Position numbers and translations under genes: made by a program. A stretch of 64,000 bases of DNA, from positions 18,167-82,166 of the forward strand of contig NZ_NKTY01000014.1 of the NCBI RefSeq assembly GCF_003207825.1. The letters are read 5' to 3'. Positions within the stretch are counted from its first letter, which is position 1, and each line of letters starts with the position of its first letter. The stretch is from Komagataeibacter saccharivorans. GTDB taxonomy: Bacteria; Pseudomonadota; Alphaproteobacteria; Acetobacterales; Acetobacteraceae. Below, piece by piece: positions 35,497-43,801 of this stretch. The notes beneath the pieces are model-generated. The model was not told the origin of the DNA and did no database searches. It worked only from the letters and a program-made list of their open reading frames with translations.

Positions 35497-36483
35497 TCAC
35501 GGCATGATGGGGAGGCGCTTTTTTGGTGGGGCATGGTGATCTTTCGTCACCAACGTTTCGGAACCGGTATGGAACTGCGCCTCAAGCCATGTGCGCAGCA
35601 GCGCGAAGGCACGCGCCTGCCACGCCTGATCCGTGCTGCGCAGGACGTAACTGCCCAGTGTCACGTCGCGCAGCGGCACATCCGTTGTCGTAACCCGGAC
35701 AAGCCGCCCGGCCTTCAGGTCGTCTTCCAGCAGATAGGTATTGGCAAGGGCGATGCCTTCCCCCGCGCGGGCGGCGGCCAGTGCCAGATGGGCCTGCCAC
35801 AATCGGCTGTGGCCGCTGACCTGCGCCACATTGACCGATTGCGCTGCAAACCACACGCGCCATTCCGTATCATTGTCCTCGATCAGCAGGGGGGCATGCA
35901 GCAGATCGGCGGCGGTGCGTGGGGGACGGGCCAGACGGCGCAGGCATTCGGGGCTGGCGACCGGGAACACCAGTGGCCGCGCCAGTTCAAGGGCCTGTAT
36001 GCGCGGTGGATCGCGCAGCGGGTGTTGGTCATTGATGTAGCGGATATCGGCATGCAGGACCGTGTCGATCCGTTCGGGATCGAACCGGCAGTCTGAATCG
36101 ACAGGCCGCAGCAGCACGTCCACACCGGGATGGAGTTGTCGGAACGCAGGCAGGCGCGGCAGCAGCCAGTGATAGGCAATGCCGTGGGAACAGGTCAGCG
36201 TAAGCTGGGGCATCTGTCCGCGCATGTCAGCTGTCGCGCGGGCCAGACCATCCAGCAGCGGGGCGATGCGGGCATAGTATTCATGTCCCTGTGGGCTGAG
36301 GCCGCCTTCGGTCCGGTTGCGCAGTCCGACGCCCAGTGCGGTTTCCAGATCGCGCAGGTGGCGGCTGACCACGGCATGATCCACCCCCAGCGCCACGGCG
36401 GCACGGCGGATGCCCCCGGTCCGTGCATAGGCCACGAACGCATTGAGGGCAGCAAGCGGGGGGATATGGTATCGCCATTTCAT
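35497..36483 (-). CDS. LysR-family regulator, GcvA type
   Basis: This 328-residue protein has the HTH GGIRRAAVALGVDHAVVSRHLRDLE in residues 23-47. The effector domain includes LTCSHGIAYHWLLPRLPAFRQLHP, in the style of GcvA-type LysR proteins. It lies directly upstream of gabT on the same strand, so it could be co-transcribed with gabTD, and it is divergent from the flavodoxin gene with 154 bases between. It may therefore regulate either. No clear palindrome was found in the divergent gap. Confidence 0.87.
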   Translation of the reverse strand: MKWRYHIPPLAALNAFVAYARTGGIRRAAVALGVDHAVVSRHLRDLETALGVGLRNRTEGGLSPQGHEYYARIAPLLDGLARATADMRGQMPQLTLTCSHGIAYHWLLPRLPAFRQLHPGVDVLLRPVDSDCRFDPERIDTVLHADIRYINDQHPLRDPPRIQALELARPLVFPVASPECLRRLARPPRTAADLLHAPLLIEDNDTEWRVWFAAQSVNVAQVSGHSRLWQAHLALAAARAGEGIALANTYLLEDDLKAGRLVRVTTTDVPLRDVTLGSYVLRSTDQAWQARAFALLRTWLEAQFHTGSETLVTKDHHAPPKKRLPIMP

Positions 36484-36637
36484 GCAGGCCCGATGCTAGC
36501 ATGAACGCAGCCGATCAAGAACAGGACAGGGCGCGCAAGACGGGAAATGGCGGCTTTTACCGCGCGGGGCGAACCGGGACGATGATGTAACGTTCCCACA
36601 GGGGCCGCAGGTGCAACTTCTACGTGAAAGTGATCCC

Positions 36638-37219
36638 ATGTCCCGTATCGCGATCGTCTATTTCAGTGGCTATGGGCATACGGCCAGACTGGCCGATGCC
36701 GTGGCGCTTGGCGTGGCGGAAATACCCGGCACCGAAGCCGTATCCCTGCGCATAGATCCCGATGGCAACCTGCCCGAAGGCGGGCTGGACCAGTTGGCGG
36801 CGGCCGACGCCATCATTTACGGCAGCCCGACCTACATGGGCGGGCCTGCATGGCAGTTCAAGAAATTTGCGGAATCCACCGCGCGCATCTGGCTGGCCGA
36901 AGGGTGGAAGGACAAGATCGCGGCGGGCTTCACCAATTCCGCCACGGTCAATGGTGACAAGGCCATTACCCTTATCTATTTCTGGACCCTGTCGCAGCAG
37001 CATGGCCAGATATGGGTAGGTACGGGCCTGCTGCCCGCCAACACCAAGGCCAACGGACCAGGGGACGTGAACTGGTCAGGTGGGTCGGTAGGGATCATGG
37101 CCATCTCCCCCTCCGATGCCTCGACCGAGGAAGCACCGCGTACTGGCGATCTGGAAACGGGGCGGCTGGCGGGCCAGCGTGTCGCCCTCATCACATCACG
37201 CCTGCGGCCTGCCGGATAA
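36638..37219 (+). CDS. Flavodoxin-family NAD(P)H:quinone/FMN oxidoreductase
   Basis: This is a 193-residue flavodoxin fold. The FMN phosphate loop SGYGHTARLADAVALG follows the first strand IAIVYF, and YGSPTYMGGPAWQFKKF is the 50s-loop region seen in WrbA-like enzymes. It would carry out two-electron reduction of quinones or other acceptors in the cytoplasm. ATG 36638 follows GTGAAAGTGATCCC; the frame opens at 36611 but lacks similarity there. A LysR gene follows 86 bases later on the same strand. Confidence 0.85.
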   Translation: MSRIAIVYFSGYGHTARLADAVALGVAEIPGTEAVSLRIDPDGNLPEGGLDQLAAADAIIYGSPTYMGGPAWQFKKFAESTARIWLAEGWKDKIAAGFTNSATVNGDKAITLIYFWTLSQQHGQIWVGTGLLPANTKANGPGDVNWSGGSVGIMAISPSDASTEEAPRTGDLETGRLAGQRVALITSRLRPAG

Positions 37220-37305
37220 CCCTCTCAGCCATGCCGGGGGCGGTCTGGTGATGGGGTCGCTTGTCCGATATGAAAAGGGGATATTCATATCAGGACAGGT
37301 GTGGC

Positions 37306-38208
37306 GTGTTTCTGCGGCAGTTGACATATCTCATGGCGCTCGACCGTTATCGGCATTTTTCCCGCGCGGCGGAAAGCTGTGGTGTTTCGCAGCCCGCCCT
37401 GTCAGCGGCGCTGCGGCAACTGGAAACGGAACTGGGCATCACCATCATCCGGCGCACCCGTCGTTTCAATGGCCTGACGGATGAAGGCAGGCGCGTTCTG
37501 GACTGGGCGCGACAGACGCTTGCGGCCCTTGACGGATTGCGGCAGGAAGCCGCCTTCGCGCAGGAAGTAGCGGGCGGCAATCTGGCCATCGGACTGATGC
37601 CGCCTGCCATACAGGGCATCCCGCTGCTGCTGGAAAGTTTCCGTACCGCAGTGCCCGGACTGCACCTGCAGGTGCGTATGGGTTCCAGTACGGACACCAT
37701 TCATGGCCTGCGCGAGCAGCAGCTTGATCTGGGGCTGGTCTATCTTGACCAGATTCCGCCGGATGGACCTTTTGAAACATTGCCTCTTTACACCGAACAG
37801 CACGTTCTGGTTGCGGTGGAACCGCTGATCCTGCCAGCGGGACGGCGGGACTGGAATACGCTGGCCGACCTGCCGCTATGCCTGCTGGGGCCGGAAATGC
37901 GTTCGCGCCAGATCGTGGACGCGGCCTTCCGGTGTGCGGGGGTCACGCCCGATGTCGTGCTGGAAACGAATTCGCTTGAAGTGCTGTACGGCGAACTGCT
38001 GGCCGGGCGCCTGGCCAGCATCCTGCCGGTTGCGGCCCTGCCGACCCATACCGGCCATGCCCGGTTGCAGGTGCGCCCGCTTGGTCCATGCACCGCGCCG
38101 GAGGTCGGGCTGGTCCGTCTCACACCATCCCTGCCCACCGCCCTGACGGCGCGTGTATGGAATGTGGCCAGCAGCATGAACATGCGCGACATTTTTACGA
38201 TCGGGTAG
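37306..38208 (+). CDS. LysR-family regulator, OxyR/CynR-like
   Basis: This is a 300-residue protein. The usual LysR opening (LRQLTYLMALDRYRHFSRAAESCGVSQPALS) begins at GTG 37306, which has CAGGACAGG six bases upstream; this decides the start over TTG 37261. The effector domain contains LAIGLMPPAIQGIPLLL and DLGLVYLDQIP, similar to regulators beside formate dehydrogenase or oxidative-stress genes. It lies downstream of the flavodoxin gene and may control it; no divergent partner exists. Confidence 0.85.
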   Translation: MFLRQLTYLMALDRYRHFSRAAESCGVSQPALSAALRQLETELGITIIRRTRRFNGLTDEGRRVLDWARQTLAALDGLRQEAAFAQEVAGGNLAIGLMPPAIQGIPLLLESFRTAVPGLHLQVRMGSSTDTIHGLREQQLDLGLVYLDQIPPDGPFETLPLYTEQHVLVAVEPLILPAGRRDWNTLADLPLCLLGPEMRSRQIVDAAFRCAGVTPDVVLETNSLEVLYGELLAGRLASILPVAALPTHTGHARLQVRPLGPCTAPEVGLVRLTPSLPTALTARVWNVASSMNMRDIFTIG

Positions 38209-38692
38209 GATCGATACGCCGCAACGCCCATCAGGCTCCGCAGGGCGCAATCCGGCAGTCCCGGCATCCCGTATTCAAGGGATCGCCATAGCGAAAGCGG
38301 CGGAACCGGATGAAGGGGGATTGATGATCTGAATGGGCCCGCGCCGAGGACGTGTGATTCGTATCGCAGAAATGTGCCCGGTCCCGTCGGGAGCCGGTCT
38401 GCGGATAAGGATTCGGGTCTGTCTGGCGGAATGTTGGCTGCCGTGGCCTTGGTCTGGCCGGTATCGGACATGGCGCGCTGGCAATGGAAAAAGTCAGTAC
38501 GTACCCAACAGGGCCGCTACCATTTCAGCTAGTGGGGATGTCCTGTCCATGCTGTGAAGCTGGCGGACGGACCATGATAAGGGCAGGAAACCGGATCATG
38601 CCGGTCAGATATGCCAGTTATCGGTCGCAGGTAGGAATGGGGGGGGGTAGTAGATATAAAAACGGCAGGAACCGAAGTTCCTGCCGAAATTA
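38209..38692. other. Gap between LysR and cspA ends
   Basis: 484 bases without a credible gene. It contains the csp terminator at the right edge and a G9 homopolymer at 38639-38647 that lies outside any gene. Confidence 0.5.
38655..38686 (-). terminator. Intrinsic terminator of cspA
   Basis: On the minus strand a perfect 10-bp stem CGGCAGGAAC / GTTCCTGCCG is closed by the stable TTCG tetraloop and followed by TTTTTATAT. It begins 6 bases after the cspA stop. This is a textbook rho-independent terminator. Confidence 0.92.
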
Positions 38693-38899
38693 TCAGCCAA
38701 TCTTCAGATTGACTGCAGAAGACTTGCCGTTACGGCCTCTTTCGAGATCATACGTCACGGCCTGTCCTTCGGACAGGGTCTGCTGGCCAGCCTGCTCAAC
38801 GGCAGAGATGTGAACGAAAGCATCGGCGCTCCCGTCTTCCGGCTGGATAAATCCAAAGCCCTTCTGGGCGTTGAACCATTTAACTGTTCCTGCGGCCAT
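38693..38899 (-). CDS. cspA: Cold-shock domain protein
   Basis: This 68-residue OB-fold RNA chaperone has RNP1 KGFGFI at 13-18 and RNP2 DAFVHI at 26-31. TVKWFNAQ is the usual N-terminus. It binds single-stranded RNA and melts structure in the cold or during growth changes. ATG 38899 with AGGAGGCC a few bases upstream is the start; upstream in-frame ATG at 38950 is not needed. It has its own terminator and about 360 bases of leader/promoter space, and long structured leaders are typical for this family. Confidence 0.95.
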   Translation of the reverse strand: MAAGTVKWFNAQKGFGFIQPEDGSADAFVHISAVEQAGQQTLSEGQAVTYDLERGRNGKSSAVNLKIG

Positions 38900-39261
38900 A
38901 TCTGGCCTCCTTAAGTAACCGGCACCCCACACGAACATGCGCGGGATCAAGACTTTTCGTTTTATCGGGGATGCCAGACGGCCGCGTAGCGAGCTGCTTT
39001 GAAATCTTGTCCGTAGCTGAAAAGTCCAGCCGTGCGATCCTTGTTATAGGGATTGGACGCAGATAGCACGTAAAATATTCAGGAATTGCCAAATTATTTC
39101 CGTTACGGCATCGCAAAATCTGCCACATTGGCGGGAAACGGGGGCCTGTGGCACGGTAAGAAATTATGGTGCGCGTGCTGTGTTCCACCCGCCAGAAGCT
39201 TGATGCGGGCCGATCAGTCGGGGGCGGACTGGATTTCGCCCGCCCCACAGACCGGGCAGGA
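38900..39261. other. Upstream region of cspA
   Basis: 362 bases between the end of the OprB porin and the cspA start, both leftward. No protein gene seen. It presumably carries the cspA promoter and 5' leader plus the porin transcript end. I found no clear porin terminator. Confidence 0.45.
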
Positions 39262-40983
39262 TTACAGGTTGGCGATCAGCTTCAGCCCCACCAGCGCGGC
39301 ATTGGGTATGCGGTTCGTCTCCCCGGGGCGGATCATGTATTCAAATTCCGGCTGCACCAGTATGCCGGGGGCCGCGTCGATCGCGTAATAGGCTTCTATT
39401 ATATGGGAATCCGTCTGTGGCGCGCGTACGGCGGTTCCCAGCGAATACCCGGCTTCATAACGCAGGATCTGCCCTGCCTCCTTGCGACCGCTGACATGGT
39501 ACCACGAATACATGATGCCCAGCCGGTCCGTCAGGCGGGAAGGGATCAGTCCGGCGAAGGACAGGCCGCCATAGGCTTCATCCGAAATCGAGGTCACATG
39601 CGGCGTATTATGGATGTAGCCTGCCATCAGGTAGCCGCCAGCCATCTGGTTACGCCCGCCACGGCGGTAGATCATCTGGTCCCCTTCAAACCAGAACATG
39701 TCCATCGGGGCCGAACGCTGGTGTCCTGCTGCCTGTGTCAGGGCAGCAGGCAGGCCGACCCCGATCTGGTCGGGGTAACGGGTGGTGTCGTGCGCGTAGC
39801 CCAGCACGTAATGGCCGGGCATGCGGTTGCGGGTCAGATACGGCTGCCACGTGAATTCGACCGGCAGCATGAGTCCGGTTGCATTCTCGCTACCCCATGC
39901 CCAGCCACTGGGATTGTCAGACAGCGCGCTGACCGAATACGCGCCAAGCTGGATGGCGGTGTCGCGCGTGGGCCGCAGGCGGATGCGGCTGCCCCATGTC
40001 GCCTTGGGGTAGACGCTGAATCCGGGGTCCAGCTTTAGCGCCACGGGGGCCGAGCATGTCACCATGAACGAACACAGCAGCGGGGATGTGGCGAATACAT
40101 GCGTCAGCGCCATGCGCCCGAACGATACGTCCAGATGGTTGTTCAGCAGCTTCTTTTCGGCATAGAAATCCACCAGATGCGCCACCACGTTGCCCGACAG
40201 ACCATAGACTTCCTGCAGGTTGACGTAATATTCGCCCACCCGGTCATGGCTGACCGCATGGCCCGCGCGCTCCATCACCAGTGTATGGACGGACCAGCCC
40301 TTTATGCCCGCCATTTTTTCAAGGTCGAAGTTCACCTGCAATGTCAGTTCATGCACGTAGCTCATGCCACGTTCGACACCGCCATTGATCACGCCCATGG
40401 CTTCGCCCTTATAGGTAAAGGCAAAGCTGACGCCGTGGTTGAGCAGGGTTTTGCGCAGCGGGGCAAGCTGGGGCACCAGGTGCCCGCTACCGGCGGTGGG
40501 AACGTAGTACGGGTCCTCAAGATCCTGATCGTGCTGGGCATCGAGCCATGCGGGCAGCATGGCGGACGGTCCTTCATGGCGCAGCAGGGCGTCGAGTTCG
40601 ATCTTGTGGAACGATTTGTTATCACCGGGGCTGCTGACGGGCGCCACGCTCATGGTGGCAAGACCGGCGGATGGATAGTTGGGTACCCCGCTGGGCGGAA
40701 TCGGGGTATTGGGCGGCCTGCGGATGGCCTGCGGCGTGGGGCCGAGGCTCTGGGCATCAAGCCGGGCGCTGATCTGGGCTTCCTGTGTCATGCCGTTCGA
40801 TGGCATGGCCGAAACCGCGCTGCTTGAGACAAGCGAGGGCACAATAGCATTGGATACCTGCGCATGGGCTGTCGCTGCGGGCAGGGCGGTGGTCACCGTG
40901 CCCATGGCAAGCAGCCATCTGCATGCGTAGGGAAACGGATGGCGTGCGCGCCCCGTGCGGGCGCACCGTATCTGTCTTTTCAT
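39262..40983 (-). CDS. Carbohydrate-selective porin, OprB family
   Basis: This 573-residue outer-membrane protein has a long signal peptide (basic start, hydrophobic LLAMGTVTTALPAATAHA, cleavage near residue 41). A linker of about 90 residues rich in Pro, Ser and Ala follows, then the OprB barrel with GVSFAFTYKGEAMGVINGG and repeated Tyr/Trp/Gly strands. It ends with the aromatic-poor LKLIANL. OprB porins admit glucose and other sugars, a key need for acetic acid bacteria that oxidise sugars in the periplasm. An A+T-rich region 40984-41339 precedes it. Confidence 0.88.
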   Translation of the reverse strand: MKRQIRCARTGRARHPFPYACRWLLAMGTVTTALPAATAHAQVSNAIVPSLVSSSAVSAMPSNGMTQEAQISARLDAQSLGPTPQAIRRPPNTPIPPSGVPNYPSAGLATMSVAPVSSPGDNKSFHKIELDALLRHEGPSAMLPAWLDAQHDQDLEDPYYVPTAGSGHLVPQLAPLRKTLLNHGVSFAFTYKGEAMGVINGGVERGMSYVHELTLQVNFDLEKMAGIKGWSVHTLVMERAGHAVSHDRVGEYYVNLQEVYGLSGNVVAHLVDFYAEKKLLNNHLDVSFGRMALTHVFATSPLLCSFMVTCSAPVALKLDPGFSVYPKATWGSRIRLRPTRDTAIQLGAYSVSALSDNPSGWAWGSENATGLMLPVEFTWQPYLTRNRMPGHYVLGYAHDTTRYPDQIGVGLPAALTQAAGHQRSAPMDMFWFEGDQMIYRRGGRNQMAGGYLMAGYIHNTPHVTSISDEAYGGLSFAGLIPSRLTDRLGIMYSWYHVSGRKEAGQILRYEAGYSLGTAVRAPQTDSHIIEAYYAIDAAPGILVQPEFEYMIRPGETNRIPNAALVGLKLIANL

Positions 40984-41339
40984 ATCTGTCGATTTTCTCG
41001 TGGCCCGGTCATGACCGACCGGAGCATGAAGACGCGGCTGCAGGGCCGGAAAGCGGACGACCGTTCAGCCCGGAAGCTGACGGACGGCGGCGGCAGGGAC
41101 AGCGACAGGCGCTACGGCGCGATACGGGGAAAGGATCATGATTTAACCACCATTGTTTTTATTTTATGGTTATTGTCATTTAATTTAAAATTATTGAAAC
41201 GTCAAATAATTCATAATTATATTAATTTTGCACTGCACAAATAATAACTTTATTTCAGTAATGCCGGGCTTTGCGTCGCCACGGCTTCATGGTATCGCCC
41301 ATGCGTGCCATGGGGCATGCCCGTGATGGGGAGTATGAT
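40984..41339. other. Divergent promoter region, A+T-rich
   Basis: 356 bases between the leftward OprB porin and the rightward histidine kinase. The stretch 41145-41255 is strikingly A+T-rich. On the minus strand TTGACG occurs there with an A+T spacer, so the porin promoter is probably located here with a leader of about 200 bases. No gene is seen. Confidence 0.45.
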
Positions 41340-42479
41340 GTGACGACGCTGGTCGGGTTGGTTGCTGGGTTGGTGATGGGTGCGCTGGGAACCTATGGCG
41401 TCATGCGCCGGTACCACGCGGCGGGGCGGCTGCCCTATTATGCTGCCCGCTTGCAGGCCGATCCTGCATCCGGCACGGAAACGGACACGCTGGCGGTAGA
41501 TGACCTGCCCGTGGCCCTGCTGGTTCTCGCACGCAGCGGGCGGCTGCTTCATGCCGGGGCGACCGCACAGGCCGAGTTTGCGGAAGGGCTGGGCACCATG
41601 ATCCGCCACCCCGTGCTGCAACGCGCCATAAGTGAACTTCAGCCCGGCACTATCAGCCGGGTGCGGATCGAGACGGACGTACCCGTACGCCGCATTGTGG
41701 AAGCCTTCATCAAGGCGGGGCAGTGGCAGGGACAGCCCGCCTGTAGCGTCGCGCTGCTGGACGCCACCGCGCGGGAAGCGCTGGATCGCGCGCGCAGCGA
41801 TTTCGTCGCCCATGCCAGCCATGAACTGCGCACCCCGCTGGCGGCCTTGCTCGGCTTTATCGAAACCCTGCAGGGGCCCGCGGCGAATGATACCGCGGCA
41901 CGACAGAAGTTCCTTCCCATCATGGCGCGGCAGGCCGCGCGCATGCAGCGCCTGATTGACAGGCTGCTATATCTTTCGCGCGTGCAGATGCTCGAACACC
42001 AGCGCCCGCAGGGACAGATTTCCGTGCCGGAACTGTTTGGCCGCCTGAATGATGAACTGCAGGGCAGGTCGGCGGCGGACCGGGCCGATATCGTCATCCA
42101 GCCCGCGCCGGATGGCACGGTGCGCGGGGATGCGGACCAGATCGTGCAGGTGCTGCTCAACCTGTGTGAAAATGCCTGTCGCTATGGCCGCCCGCTTCCG
42201 CCCGCCGTGGCGCGCATCGAAATCGGCGCGCGCTGGCACGAAGGGGGCGGGCTTGACCTGTATGTGCGCGATAACGGGCCGGGGATCGAACCCCAGCACC
42301 TGCCCCGCCTGACCGAACGCTTCTACCGCGTGCCGCCATCGGGCACGCGCAACGGCAACGATCAGGGCACGGGGTTGGGTCTGGCCATCGTTCGCCATAT
42401 CGTGGACCGTCACGGCGGCAGGCTGGACATCTCCAGCACGCCGGGGCAGGGCACATGCTGCACGGTCTGGCTGCCGTAA
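41340..42479 (+). CDS. Sensor histidine kinase, PhoR-like, without adjacent response regulator
   Basis: This is a 379-residue kinase. One N-terminal membrane helix (VGLVAGLVMGALGTYGVM) is followed by a short PAS-like region. The phospho-acceptor is His161 in SHELRTPLAALLGF, and the ATPase boxes are NLCENACRYG (N), DNGPGI (G1) and GTGLGLAIV (G2). GTG 41340 is chosen because TGGGGAG precedes it by six bases and the helix follows at once. It resembles PhoR, but phoB and the pst genes are not next to it; the neighbours are a porin and an oxygenase. It would phosphorylate a regulator encoded elsewhere. Confidence 0.85.
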   Translation: MTTLVGLVAGLVMGALGTYGVMRRYHAAGRLPYYAARLQADPASGTETDTLAVDDLPVALLVLARSGRLLHAGATAQAEFAEGLGTMIRHPVLQRAISELQPGTISRVRIETDVPVRRIVEAFIKAGQWQGQPACSVALLDATAREALDRARSDFVAHASHELRTPLAALLGFIETLQGPAANDTAARQKFLPIMARQAARMQRLIDRLLYLSRVQMLEHQRPQGQISVPELFGRLNDELQGRSAADRADIVIQPAPDGTVRGDADQIVQVLLNLCENACRYGRPLPPAVARIEIGARWHEGGGLDLYVRDNGPGIEPQHLPRLTERFYRVPPSGTRNGNDQGTGLGLAIVRHIVDRHGGRLDISSTPGQGTCCTVWLP

Positions 42480-42645
42480 CCGTATTCCGCCGATGGTGTT
42501 CATTACGTTTTTGGCTTGACCATCCACGCCCATCCATGATGTTCTTGGTGGGCGAGTAGAAGCGGTCTGGACCTGATCCTGGGCATTGCTCCACACAAAT
42601 CTGTTTCTGATTGGTGGACCGCTGACATGCACGACATTCCCTGAA

Positions 42646-42689
42646 AAACAGACTTCTGTTTCCAGACCCTGAACCCGTCCGTGTTCAGG
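42646..42689. promoter_or_regulatory. Two successive hairpins upstream of the 2OG oxygenase
   Basis: AAACAGA-CT-TCTGTTT at 42646-42661 is followed by CCTGAAC-N8-GTTCAGG at 42668-42689. The second ends 55 bases before the oxygenase start. They could be a kinase-gene terminator or leader control element; nothing more can be said from sequence. Confidence 0.4.
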
Positions 42690-42744
42690 CTGCCGTGTCC
42701 TGTCCGCCATGCCATTCGGAAAATCTTCTGACCGGAGAACAAGC

Positions 42745-43755
42745 ATGTCTCGCCCCGATATATCCACGCCATCCGCCTACGGGCTGGAAGAACTCAACCG
42801 TGAAGCCACGATCGGTGGGCAGGGAACCTGCGTCGATCGCGCCATTCCCCAGATCGACATGTCGGATTACGAAAACCGCAAGGTCGAGATTACCGATGCG
42901 CTGTGGGATGCGGCGACGCAGGTTGGCTTCTTTCAGGTACTGAACCACGGCATTGCCGAAGCGGATGTGGATGCAGCCTTCAGCGCCGCATGGAATTTTT
43001 TCGACCTGCCGATGGCGCAGAAGGAACACTACCTGCGCAAGGTCGGCTCCAATGCCGGGTGGGAATACCGTGCGCAGGTCCGCCCGTCCACCGGCACGCC
43101 GGATAACAAGGAATCCTACCAGATCACCATGTCGGGCATGGACAATATCTGGCCGGATGAAGCCATCCTGCCGGGATTTCAGGAACGTATGTGCCGGTTC
43201 GAGCGCCAGAACTGGGAACTGGGCATGAAAATCCTGTCCTGTTTTGCGGTCAGACTGGGGTTCGATGCGGATTTCTTTACCCATAACCATGATCCCGCTT
43301 CCGCGCATTACCAGAGTACGCTGCGGCTGATCCATTACATGAGCATGGAAAACGCCACGGACGCGGATTTCGAATTCTGGCGTGCGGGTGCGCATTCCGA
43401 TTTCGACTGCCTGACCCTGCTGCACCAGCGACCGGGGCAGGGCGGCCTGCAGGTCTGTCCCGGCAAGGATGCGGATAATCCGGCATGGACCGACGTGCCC
43501 CCCGTGCGCGGCGCGGTGACATGCAATATCGGTGACATGCTGATGCGCTGGAGTGACGACCGCCTCAAATCCACCCTGCACCGCGTGCGCATGCCACGGC
43601 GGGACGAATATCTCGGCCCGCGCCTGTCGCTGCCTTTCTTCTGTCAGGCAAACCGGGATGCAATTATTCAGGGGCCGGAAAAGAAATACGAACCCATTAC
43701 CGCACAGGCCTATCTGGATGAGCGGATCAGGGCCAATTACACGCCGCGTGCGTGA
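42745..43755 (+). CDS. 2-oxoglutarate/Fe(II) oxygenase, isopenicillin N synthase family
   Basis: This is a 336-residue DIOX-fold enzyme with the iron triad His217, Asp219 (AHSDFDCLTLL) and His279 (STLHRVR), and 2-oxoglutarate Arg293 with Ser295 in PRLSLPFF. The N-terminal substrate domain contains GFFQVLNHGI. It would hydroxylate or desaturate a small molecule with O2 and 2-oxoglutarate. ATG 42745 follows CGGAGAA by 7 bases. An amidohydrolase of the 8-oxoguanine deaminase type follows after 46 bases, so a purine-like substrate is a reasonable guess, not a finding. Confidence 0.85.
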   Translation: MSRPDISTPSAYGLEELNREATIGGQGTCVDRAIPQIDMSDYENRKVEITDALWDAATQVGFFQVLNHGIAEADVDAAFSAAWNFFDLPMAQKEHYLRKVGSNAGWEYRAQVRPSTGTPDNKESYQITMSGMDNIWPDEAILPGFQERMCRFERQNWELGMKILSCFAVRLGFDADFFTHNHDPASAHYQSTLRLIHYMSMENATDADFEFWRAGAHSDFDCLTLLHQRPGQGGLQVCPGKDADNPAWTDVPPVRGAVTCNIGDMLMRWSDDRLKSTLHRVRMPRRDEYLGPRLSLPFFCQANRDAIIQGPEKKYEPITAQAYLDERIRANYTPRA

Positions 43756-43801
43756 AAGCAGGATACTGCCTTTGGCGTAATGGATCAGGACCCAGCCAAT
43801 A

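Noticed and set aside
38639..38647. G9 tract as a phase-variation site
   Set aside because: It lies outside any credible gene, beyond the cspA terminator; no frame would be switched.
42480..42744. Insertion-sequence remnant before the oxygenase
   Set aside because: The region differs somewhat in composition and has hairpins, but no transposase fragment, terminal repeats or target duplication could be shown.
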